A stretch of DNA of 64,000 nucleotides from NCBI RefSeq assembly GCF_000003815.2, contig NC_049979.1, forward strand, positions 30,133,768-30,197,767. The letters are read 5' to 3'. Of the stretch, positions 24,481 through 35,900 are shown one piece after another. The notes under the pieces are model-generated. The model searched no databases. It saw only the letters and a list, made by a program, of their open reading frames with translations, and had not been told where the DNA came from. How positions within the stretch are numbered: the stretch's first letter is position 1; each line of letters starts with the position of its first letter. The translations under genes were made by a program, and so were the position numbers. Origin of the DNA: Branchiostoma floridae. Taxonomy: Eukaryota > Chordata > Leptocardii > Amphioxiformes > Branchiostomatidae.

Positions 24481-24585
24481 CTCGAAATACTGGGTGCAGG
24501 GGATCAGAGAAATTACACAATGTATTAAGGAAAAAAAAAACTTTTGCTGTTCCAGTTCTCGAACCTTCCTCAAGAGCCTGACAAT

Positions 24586-25090
24586 TTATTCCTGGGTAGC
24601 TGGCAGCTGTTTCTTTGCAGGAACAGGGTCTGATGCATAGTCATGGTCAGCTGATGGTGCATATATTGACTTAGTAGTTCGACATTTAGTGCCAGTACTG
24701 TAACATCAATTAATTCTCTTTTATCACAGCTTGAACAACCTGTAACACTGAAGTACAATACAGGAAATTCCATGTGCTATAAGGAAAACCTGCAAAACCA
24801 TCAACATTTCATAATGTATTGCATAATTTTCATTTTTTTAACTTTATATTTTTTTTACTTGTCAGTGAATAACAATTACTGTGTGTATGAGTTAATAACC
24901 TTTATCATTGCAACATAAATATAGTCAATTTGATCAGTACACAAATAAGATAAACTCTTACTCACTGGAACGCGTCTTTGGAGCGGGCCTCTCTGTCATC
25001 GGTTTTGTCCAGGGGAATACAGGTGGGATCGTTGTTGGGGAAATCTTTCTCCTTGAGTTGCACCGAGCAAATGCGTGTTGCAGCAGATAT
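24586..25090 (-). CDS. 3' part of a THAP-domain-like gene (two exons)
   Basis: Minus-strand exon 25090-24966 lies between TTCTAG and GTGAGTAAG and encodes TRICSVQLKEKDFPNNDPTC then IPLDKTDDREARSKDAF. The pattern ICSxxxxxxDFP..C resembles the CSxHFxxxDF half of a THAP DNA-binding domain, with His replaced by Gln. Exon 24697-24586, after GTTACAG, continues in phase (CA|T gives His) as TGTKCRTTKSIYAPSADHDY and ends at TAA 24588-24586. Earlier exons carrying the C2CH start were not found. Could be a gene fragment or P-element-type transposase remnant. Phase match and good splice sites support it. Confidence 0.45.
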
Positions 25091-25136
25091 CTAGAATTGA
25101 TAAAAGAACATGATGTCTATTGTTTGTGATCATAGC

Positions 25137-25393
25137 TCGGAATGACCAAGGTGACATTGTATATTTGGCAGCTTTAAATGCTGCAAACAAATCCCGACTG
25201 TTCTGGATTGTCTCTCACCAGTTCCATCCTTAGTCACTACCACTACCCAATGCATGAGACATTTGATCCGGTAAATATTTAGATTGTTTGTATAATGTAT
25301 TGTCTCTGTGAATGAATACAAGGAAGACTAGCGGTGGACCCTAGGGTCCACCGCTAATGGTTATTCTAATAAAGTTTCAAAGTTTCAAAGTTT
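25137..25393 (+). repeat. 3' end of a retroposon with palindrome and (AAAGTTTC)n tail
   Basis: A short C-terminal frame (YLAALNAANKSRLFW) is followed by a perfect 26-bp palindrome centred on CCTAGG at 25332-25357, then AATAAAGTTTCAAAGTTTC repeats. Octamer tails are typical of CR1-like 3' ends. Confidence 0.45.
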
Positions 25394-27261
25394 CTTGTAC
25401 TTTAAGGTGTGTCTGACCTAAATAAGGCTCCAACTAGCATGAACAGAAGTGCTATAGTCAAACAGCTGTATCTCCAGTTTGGTACGGAGAAACAGCATGA
25501 GATTTTCTATACATATGAACAAGATAGAGTTGCTTTTGACTGTGCATTACATTTTGACACAAATTATATCATAATCATACAATTAAGCAATATCTTAGCC
25601 ATATCATTTTACAGTTATTGGCAATTTCCTAAGTCTTGCGGTTAGTTTGGAGCAGTGGAAATTTAGAAGATGTAACGGCTATGGCGTGCTACAGAAATCG
25701 GCTTTGAAAAACATAATTTTTTATTTAGATTTTGAGAAAAGTTTGATTTTCATGATTTTAAAAGATTTTGGGGGGCTGCAAAGACTTTGGTGGTGAATAT
25801 TTCAATACCAAAGCACAAAGTCGACTTTGTTTAAGCGGATACATATAGACAGTCTTAACGAGTCTCCACTGCTCATATTTGCAACTTTGTAGCTCATGAG
25901 GCAAGCTTTAGAAAATGATTTTATTCATAAAAATCCAGATTTTGTACAGTGTCTCCCAGTTGTCCCATCAATCACAGTCAATCACCCTGACAGCTTCATG
26001 ATTATCAATGGATTTGTTTATTTAACACCTACATTCAAAGTCATTACTGGTGGTTACTTTTAATGTATGCATTGACTGGGAACAAAGAGACTAAAATACA
26101 CATCTATTGTGCTATTACTCATTTAATCTCCTGCTTATAGCACACAAAGTTTTGCCCGCACGTAAAGTTCTACGGCGTGTCTGCGTGCTCCAAAATCCGT
26201 CGGAGCCCTATGATTTCGTACGGAGGCGGTACTTTATAAATATAAAACCACTTACGGATCCCAAAAAAATGCCCACATTTTAGCACATATTTGCATGTAC
26301 GGCGGGTTGTGCTCTTGACTTGAGAAATGTGTTGGGTTCAGAGGTAAACTGCTTGAGTTGAGGGCTTGAGGCTCAAACAAAGATTATATTTAAAAGTGGG
26401 GTGGACTATGCAACAATTGTTCTAACATAGAATTATGCGCTTCAAGTGTTAATTTGCTTCGGTTCCTACCACAGACATATCTTTCCAAGCAAAGAGTTTT
26501 CAAACTGAAGATATTTAGACCATAACAATGCTGGCATAAAAGAAAACATTACTCATAAAGTCACAAATCAATCATGTGTGCAACAGCAAAATTTTTTGAG
26601 TATTTGCTTTGAGAGACCGTCAAACTAATCCTTCGCTTTGGTTTTGTTGTTTTTTTTTGGTAAAAAACAAACAAACTGAAAGGTGACATTATAGACAACC
26701 AATACACATCCTGCTTTCATTCTCAGACAGTCATTGTTAAAAGAACAATGCCCACCCAAGGACCCCATGTAACACCTGGCTTAGAAGAAGCGATGTTTAA
26801 GGTTTGTTTATACATAGAGCAGCTTGTATACAGACTTCCCTATACATTACTGGTTTGTTTTTGTTTTCTAAGATTTTTGCAAGATTTTAGACTCAAATTT
26901 GCAACAAGTTTGGCACTGTCCGCCATCTTTGTTTGGAAGGAAGGTTGCATTGGGAACGGCTCAACGGAGTGGGAAATAACACATCGATTTTCAAAGCAAA
27001 TAGTGGAAAACTAAACAATGCTGTTTCAAAACTATTTCATGGTAAAAATTCTGTGAAAATAAGTTAAAAATCTGTTACAGTGGCCTCCATTGTGCAACAT
27101 ATTGCTACCTTTCACCCCCTTGATAGCAAAACAATGCGTGCAAGGCCTTGGGACAGCATGACAGGATGCCCAATTAGTTCTAAACTCATGCTAATGGTGG
27201 GCGGGAAGTAGCACCTCCCCCCTAGCACACCTTCACACCTTTTCGCCAGCACCTTGCTCAT
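25394..27261. other. intergenic, no gene established
   Basis: Two weak coding-like pieces only: 25405-25510 (+, SDLNKAPTSMNRSAIVKQLY) and 26728-26801 (+, between TCTCAG and GTTTGT, reading KRTMPTQGPHVTPGLEEAMF). Neither matches a family I know. Confidence 0.3.
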
Positions 27262-28219
27262 TTAACCCTATTCAGACCGGGCTTTTTTGGTCATCCCTGG
27301 ACCGGGGGGGGGGCTTTTAAGGCCCTCCACTTCTAAGTCCTATAACTCTAAAACGACATGCCGTAGGGCCACCAAATTTTGAGGACATGATTTCGACATA
27401 ATATCTAACAAGTATGTGACGTTTGACGTTACGTTGACGTAAGATGACGTAATTATGACGTCATCAATTTGATTACATTGGCCAAACCCATGAAAAATGG
27501 GTATTCTCAGAAAACTTCAAGTTATACTGCAAAAATGTAACAACAAGTGCAGATAACAGAATAATAATGTTTATTACGACTTGCGTTGCCAATAGCAACA
27601 TCAATGACGTCAATATGACGTCATAAAATGACGTCATGCACATCTAAGATACGAGTTGGGCTCCGCCATATTATATCCACCACCTTGAATTTTTAAAAAT
27701 ACTTTTTTTGCAACAAATAATCACAAAGGGCAATGGAAATAGACTAAATTAATTCATTTAGATGGTTTTTGATGAAAAAATACCAGGTAGTTGCAAATTT
27801 TAAGGGATAATTAGCTTGTTTTTCTTGATCTGGCCATTCCGTCCGCCATCTTGGATTTTGGGCTGATGACGTCATCAAATTAGCATAATTTATGCATATA
27901 TAATTATGAAAGATATGCTGAATAATATAAGATTTTATTTATGTAACAAAATGACAGTAATATAGCAAATAAATTTGAAAAATACATTGTTAGAACCAAA
28001 AATAGTGATTTTTGGCAAAACTGCCTGTCAACAAACGGTTGCCATGGCAACAAGAAAAAATGGAAAATTTGTCAAACTTCGTAGAATTGTTGCCAACAAT
28101 ATTTTAGGAAAACTCACTAAATTTGGTGGCTCTAGCGTAAGCCGTTCTGGCGTTATAGGACATCGAAGTTAGCGCGGGCCTCAAAAGCCCCCCCCCCCCC
28201 CCGGTCTGAATAGGGTTAA
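27262..28219. mobile_element. full-length TTAA/CCCTATTCAGACCGGGC MITE
   Basis: TTAA (27262-27265), CCCTATTCAGACCGGGC at the left, the inverse CCGGTCTGAATAGGG at the right, then TTAA (28216-28219). 958 bases, no ORF. TTAA duplication with CCC-beginning termini is the hallmark of piggyBac-type elements. It has five perfect TGACGTCA palindromes at 27456, 27605, 27616, 27629 and 27867, and CCGCCATCTTGG at 27844-27855. Confidence 0.85.
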
Positions 28220-28443
28220 TGAGGACATTAAAGGAATCGGCTAGGACATACCTTAAAGTACCGGAGTACCTTCTGCTCATAGACTCTTATAATGGTCACT
28301 ACTTTCGTTCATTACTTACTTTTTAAAAATCTTGTAGTGGTCACCCATGTGTATTTGTTACCGTTCTCGTTCTTATATTCCTTGTATGACACGTTTTCTC
28401 TATATGTTTCTTCATCTTTAGATATTGTACTTTAGCGTTAGTT

Positions 28444-29216
28444 TTAAACCCTCAAGCACCCGACCTTTTTTTGCGACTAAAATGACCGTGTGGGGTCCAA
28501 ACGGACCCCAAAATGTTTTGTTCATAAAATCTCAGTTCCAATTCCTATCGGTGATCATTGTACATACATTGCTTCGTCAATGTAAGAGGAATAGTTTGAC
28601 ATGTTAAGGTGTTGCTAATTCCACCTCATTATCATAATTTATGCAAAAGATCAGAAGGACCATCTTTTGCACTAAACCTATTCTGACCAGAGAGGGGAAT
28701 TTTGAGGCCCTCAGCAACCTTTATGTCGCATAACTCATGAACGGCTAGGGCTAAAGCTACGAAACTTGGTTATATATCACAAAATATTGTTAGCAAAATT
28801 TTTTTGTCAATAAAGTAAATTTATCATTATTTGGGGTTGCCATGGCAACGGAATTATGACCGGCAATTTTGTTTGCCAAAATTTGCCAATTTCGATTTAA
28901 ACAAGGTTTTCTTGGTAAACAATGCTTGTTTTCTAACAACAATAAAATTCTATGAAATTCAATGCTATTTTCATGATTCAAAATTTATAAATTGTGCTAA
29001 TTTCATGACGTCATTAGTCAAAATCCAAGATGGCCGCCCTTATTAGCTTAATGACGGCATATTGTCGTCATATTATAGGGTGATGACACATAAGTTTTCA
29101 TGAGGATTTAGTTTTACATGTTTATTATGCTCTGAAAGTTTGGTGGTGATACGATACGATACTGCAAAATGTACGCCTGGGGTCCAAACGGACCCCACTC
29201 GGGTGTTTGAGGGTTG
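28444..29216. mobile_element. CCCTCAAGCACC / GGGTGTTTGAGGG MITE
   Basis: Inverted termini CCCTCAAGCACCCGAC and GGGTGTTTGAGGG enclose GGGTCCAAACGGACCCC hairpins near each end. The interior has CATGACGTCATTAGTCAAAA then TCCAAGATGGCCGCC (about 29020-29038). The right TTAA is changed to TTGA. Confidence 0.7.
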
Positions 29217-29731
29217 ATATAGACAGATGTATTATCTGTAACCTCCGTCATGTCCTGTCAAAAAGATGAAGTGAATTAAGAGAATCCTTACTTTCCGATA
29301 TTTTCCTTATTTTCATTCTGAATAACGGCATCCAATGGATTTCTTGCGATTTCCTTTTTCGTATCTACCTGTGTACTCCAAAAAATACAGAGAATTACCT
29401 GTTACGCGTGTCCTGGCATATCTGGGTGTTTGAAGGCTATTTGTGTGAAAGGGCACGGGATTCAGACACGTACCGGACACAAAGGCGGCTCGCATCCGTG
29501 CATATCTGAGAGTACAAACAACACGGGCAGGCAGTGTTTCTTATTAGACACGTCCCATGAAGGACCAGAAATTAGTGTTTCCGGTTGTATGTGCAGGGGT
29601 TTCTTATCCGGAAACACGGATGTCATGCGGTGGTATCCGCCATGGTTCAAGGCAATTTCATGCAGTGACCCCTCTGGTATAGCTGCGCTAACGCTTAACA
29701 CAAAATGATTCTTTTAGATCATAGGTGACAC

Positions 29732-29901
29732 ATGATCAAGACTCACACCAAGAAATATGATACAGAACATGTAAAACACATGCTGCCATACAATTTCCGT
29801 GCTGTGTTTCTTTTCGTTGTCATTGCCGCTCTAGTAATATGGTGGAGATCGGACGTACATCAGGACAATGGAGATTATCAACGTTTTCTTGTGAACCAAA
29901 G
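29732..29901 (+). CDS. ARSB: gene B exon 1
   Basis: ATG 29732; 56 codons plus two bases. Lys/His-rich N-terminus, then hydrophobic [15 protein letters not shown]. Not alignable with exon 1 of gene A apart from layout. Donor CAAAG|GTATTT. Confidence 0.7.
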
Positions 29902-32900
29902 GTATTTTAAATTGTCTAGCGATTTCATTATGCGTTCTTCTATGGAAATATCCGTGTATTATTTCAGTCCAATTTTTAAAATCTAAAGATTAATTTTTCC
30001 TTTTTTTAAATTAAATTTTCTCCATGCCAGGGTCAACGTGATCGCTAAAACGACCAACAAGTAACCCAACATAATCTTTATCCTAGCAGACGACTACGGA
30101 TGGGATGATATCGGCTATCACAATCATTTTATACATACACCTAATCTTGACAGGTACTTGTCTATTAAAGCTTTCATAAGGTAAATTATACATATTGATT
30201 AATAGCATTGTGGTTATCTGGGTATAAATTTAAGAAACTTTTTAAGTTTAACTTGTCAGAAAATACGCTATAATTTGGTCAGATTGTATTCCGCTATTAT
30301 TCGCAACAATAAGTTGCAAGGAAGGATTGTATTGTGATCAAATTGTTTTTTGTTGTTGTTGAAATAGTCTCCTACACTTGCTATATCTAAGGATTTACCA
30401 CAATCCGTTTCTCACAATCATAACATCCTTTTATTAAAAAAGATAGAAATCACTATATTGAGTCTTGTAACTCATCAATGAATCAAAATTGGCATTATGT
30501 CATTATTACAAATTGCAACTAAATATGATCTTTAACCCTATTCAGACCGGGCTTTTTTGGTCATCTCTGGACCGGGGGGGGGGGGGTCTTTGTGGCCCAC
30601 CACTTCTAAGTCCTATAACACTTAAACGACGTGTCGTATGGCCACCAAATTTTTAGTAGATGGTATAGACATAATTTTTGACAAGTATCAGACGTTTAAG
30701 TTACGTTAACGTAAAATGACGGAATTATGACGTCATCAATTTGATCAAACTGACCAGACCAATGAAAAAAAGGGTATTCTCAGAAAACTTCACGTTTTGC
30801 TACAAAAATGTAACAGCAAGGGCAGATCACAGCACAATTGTGTTTGTTACGACTGGTGTTGCCAATAACAACATCAATGACGTCAAAATGATGTCATAAA
30901 ATGACATCATGCTCATCAAGATACCAGTTGGGCTCCGCCATATTATGTCCACCACCTTGAATTTTCAAAAATATTTTTTTTGCGACAAATAATCACAAAA
31001 GGCAATGGAAATAGACTAAATACATCAATTTAGATAGTCTTTGATGAAAATATACCAGGTGGTTACAAATTTAAAGGGATGATAGAGTCCATTCCAAGAC
31101 ACCATGAGGGTTTTTAGGCGATATTTATAATTAGTCTGAATTATTTTGAATAAAAGAATATCTGAGCCACAATAATTAAATCATTTTCAAAAAATTGACT
31201 AAGAAAATACTCATTTATTTGAATTTCTTTGAATATTTTAGAAACATTTTGAAAGTAACTGTACAAAAATATCTTTATTTAGAATAATTGTGAAACCTGT
31301 CTGTGATTATTTCACATTTACAAATATTTAAAAAAAATGGTAAACCTGGCCAAATGGTAAAATTAGTTTATTGCCCCCATAAAAGTAAGCCCTATTGTTG
31401 CATCTGTATATTTTTAGATTTCACTGCTGGGCACTGGTGGATCCTTTGTGGTGGGCCATTGTTGCATGGCACTCAACCATACTTTGCAAGGATGTGTGAA
31501 TTTCTATATTCCCAGCCCACCGAACCATTTACAAAAAATGGTAGAAAATGGTAGAAAATGGTAAATAATGGTAGAATGCTGTTATCATTATTTAGAAACC
31601 ATTAGAAGTATCCAATTCCACACCATGAATATTTCCAACGTTTTACAGGACCAAGGAAATATTTATAAAGTTGAAACAGTGTTAAAAATATTTCTGAAGT
31701 ATCAAATGTCCTAGACATATAATTACAAAAGTTTAAAATCAATTCTAAACAACGGCAACAAACATCCGCATGGTGTCTTGGAATGGACTCTAAGCTAGTT
31801 TTTCTTGATCTGGTCGTACGGTCCGCTATCTGGATTTAGGGCTGATGACGTCATCAAATTAGCATAATTTATGCATAACTAATTATAAAAGTTATTCTAA
31901 ATAACATAATATTTTATTTATGTAAGAAAAAATCAGTAATATAACAAATAAACGTGAAAAATACATTGTTAGAACCAAATTTAGCGATTTTGGCAAAACT
32001 GCCTGTCAACAAACGGTTGCTTTTAGTTTTGCTAAAATATTGCTGGCAAGAATTTCAAGAAGTTAGAAAAAATTTCCAATTTTTCTCAAACTTCTTGAAA
32101 CTCTTGCCAACAATATTTTAGCAAAACTCACCAAAATTGGTGGCTCTAGCATCAGTGGTTCTGGCGTTATAAGACATCAAAGTTGGTGCAAAGCTCCCCC
32201 CGGTCTGAATAGGGTTAAACAGCCAGACGTTTCAGTATCTATTATCTTTGGTCAGCCATTGACAAAGGTATAAGTAACATGCTCATCTTTTTGATTCGTT
32301 AACATCGATACTAGACTGGCGTCCGAGGGAGTAAAGTTAGAGAACTATTACGTGCAGCCTGTATGTAGCCCGTCAAGGGAACAACTAATGACGGGCAGAT
32401 ATCAGGTAAGAAACTTAATTTGCCTATCCTAACACGGCTTAACACTCAAACCGCCAGATGGGGTCAAAACTGACTCCAGACTTTTATCAATAAGTGCCAT
32501 TAGGGCATTTCTCGTTGAGAACAAATTTTCTCCCATGAGTTTGTTTGTATATATGTCTTAACTTCTTATACGTTTTTATCAAGATTGGCTTGTTATTGAT
32601 TGAGTTATACTAGAGTGTTTATGTATATTTCAGGGATCAAAACTGACCCAGGCATTTTTTTAAACAAACTTCTGAGACCAACGCCTAAACTACTTATCGT
32701 ATGACCAGGGAATTTTTAGAGAAAGATTTACTTGTGAAACGAATTTATGGTAACAACTTTTGTGTTATTATCATGTTATATGACGACGCCATGACATCTT
32801 GCTTACATTGGACGCCATCTTGGATTTTGACTGATGACGTCATCAAATTAGCAAAAATTATAATGAAATCATGACATTTACGTTGAATTTTAGAAGATGT

Positions 32901-35900
32901 CATGGACAAGTGTTGTTTGCCTAGAAAGCCTTACAACTTGAACGTTTTTCGCCTGTCTGAATTCAATTGCCATGGCAACATGAAAAATAAAGAACATTTT
33001 TTTTTACTCTCTTTAACTGTTTGCTATCAACGTATTCTAAAAAGGGTGCAAGTTTGGTGGCCCTAGCATAAGCCATTCAAAGGGTTTACGACATGGAAGT
33101 TAAGCGACATAAAAAAAAAAATCCCGGTCTGAACTGCGTTAGTGCAAAATATTGTCCTCATTATCTTTGCATAAATTATCATAATGAGCTACAATTACTC
33201 ACCTAATCATGACAAACTGTCCCCCATAGATAGATAAAACTATACATATATACAAATCATAAAAAGTGTCAACAAAAATTGTATTTGTACAAACATTTTG
33301 GGGTCAGTTCTGACCCCATACAGTAATCAACGTCGCAAAAAAATGTACGGTGGTTTGAGGGTTAAACGATATTAATTACAATTTTTTATTAACAAACGAA
33401 TAATTAACCATCAATTTTACACCTTCCCAGACAGATTAACCAAAATGTCCCTCAGGGTTCTGCTTGGTCCCCAAATGATTTTCCTAAATTGTTAAAATTA
33501 TCAGAATGGAACTACATCAATTACACACAATTGCAACCATTTGTTGACAGGCATTTGCAGAAATTGTTAATTTTGCTTCTAACAATGCATTTTTCACCTA
33601 TATTGCAACTATTTTCTTACACACATAAGATCTAATGTTACCTAGAATATATTTCGTAATTAAGTATGCACAAACTATCAAAATTTGATGACGTCATCAG
33701 CCCAAACACAAGATGGCTGACTATGTGACCATCATCATCGGTCGGCTGTCGGTACCTAGATGACAAATCTGCGTTACGGTGATCTGGTCGTTATAATCTC
33801 CTAGGCAATGTTGTATATACTTTAGATATGTGGTAGCACGGCGTCATCGATGTATTTACCGTGCGTTTGGACCTAGATGTTGGCAGGTTCCTCATAGGGC
33901 ATACGCAGGATACGGCCCAGAAAGTCTTTTGTGCCTCGAGTGCACATGTTTAATCAACGGCTTTGTTAGTCTATAGGTCTAGAAGTAAGATACTTGATCG
34001 AGCCTTTGGATTTCCAGCATAATGCGAAAGCAAGAAGAAGCAAAGGAGTTGATCCTTTTTTTTCATATCTTGTTTTATGACTGGATTAAGAATAACTAGC
34101 TTATCATTCCTTAAAATTTGTAACTACCCGGTATTTGTCATCAAAAACATTCAAATGAGTGTATTTAGTCCATGTCCAATGCCTTTTGCGATGATCTATT
34201 GAAAAAAAAAAGTGTTCTTGAAAATTTAAGGTAGTGGACATAATATGGCGGAGCCCAACTGGTATCTTATATGTGCATGAATTTATTTTTGACGTCACTT
34301 TTATCTCATTGATATTGTTATTTGCAACGCAAGTAGTAACAAAAATTTTGTTCTGTTATCTGCGATTGCTGTTACAATTTTCAGCATAACTTTAAGTTTT
34401 CTGTGAATACCATTTTTTAATGGGTCCGGCCAATACATTCAAAATTATGACGTCAAAATTACGTTACATTACGTCAACATAGCGTCAAATCTAAACTACT
34501 GTTTAACCAACGATAGGGAAGCAAAATTCATGTATCTGTTCTGCAGAGTTTTTTGTTATAATCCATGTGTGTCACGCTTTCTCTAGATTCACTATGGGCT
34601 ACAACACGGCGTTATCAGGAACGACCGTCCTCATGGGCTCCCTTTGGACGAAGTAACTTTGCCGCAACGACTTAAAGATAACGGGTACCGCACCTACATG
34701 GTTGGGAAATGGCATCTCGGGTTTTGCAAAAAGGAATACACGCCGTTATACAGAGGATTTGATAAATTTTATGGTAAGAATACATTATATCTTTATATGG
34801 TATAAATACTCAGTTAAGTTACATGTCAATTAGTAATATTTTCTCTTTTCTGGAGTATACATTAAAATATGGTTAAACTTTTATTAACCTACATCGTGAT
34901 TACCATTTTATCTATGACTGCGCAAAAGTTTAATGTTTGTTTTCCTGACTCCTAACCGTTTGCAAAATGGCATGGACATCCATTCATAACGGTTTGACAA
35001 TCGCAATAAGCTTCAACTCGAAGAAACTCACTCAAACTAGATTTCAATACACTTAACGCTATTCAAGTGGTGCCTATCTACCTTCCAGGAATTCATCAAT
35101 ACACATCCAACAATACAAACCCCAGGTGGCTTATAGTGACCCACAATCATAAGTATTTCTTATATTGCTTTTGAAAATACCGCGACTGATACAATATTAT
35201 CAGCAAATTTTTATCTTCATGAATTTTCAATAGACTCAAATGGTCCATTTAAAGATTTTTGTTACTTTTGATTTTTGTTACATCCATGGGAGCGTTTTCC
35301 AATTAATTTCCATGGTTTTATGGGATTATATGTTGAAAAAGATGTATCTTCACTTCAGGTTGATGATCAAAAATGGCAGATTGAAAGTGGTGCTTAAATA
35401 CATATAACGTCATTTCAAGACGTTAATTTGACGTCTTTGTCGTGTTCTTTCACAGCAGAAGTCCTAGATATTGATAAGAAACCCTTTATTGTTAACATTT
35501 TGTGTGGTTTCTTTAGATATTATAAGAATTGCCGAAATTAGCCAATAAAGCAACAAATGGAGTCATATTTACGTCATATTACGTTATAATAATGACGTAT
35601 TTTACGTCATAATAATTGCCCCGTAGAGGAGATAGGCGACGCCAGGGGACTAAAAGCCTGTTGAGTCAGCATAACATGTTGTGCTGCCCCTACGGCTGAT
35701 TAAAATGCTTTGGGACGAACGAACGTCATAATAATATCAAATTTTTAGAAATTATAAAACGTAAAGATCACATCACTTCCTACAAATTTGGTGATCTTTC
35801 AGTAAGCCGGTTTGAAACTATTTACCCTATTCAGAGGTGGGTGTGGGTGTGGGGGGGTGCTTTTGAGGCCTGCGCTAACTTTGATGTCGTATAACGCCGG

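Larger units (their letters stand above)
30532..32218. mobile_element. TTAA/CCCTATTCAGACCGGGC MITE with a nested TA-flanked MITE
   Basis: Termini as in the 27262-28219 copy, with TTAA at 30532-30535 and 32215-32218. The extra 710 bases at 31083-31792 are a different element. The same junction region in the 27262 copy is uninterrupted. Lies in gene B intron 2. Confidence 0.85.

Noticed and set aside
29313-29708. Overlapping 60-92 codon ORFs before gene B
   Set aside because: Both strands are open over the same DNA, without domain or splice support; likely 5' flank of gene B.
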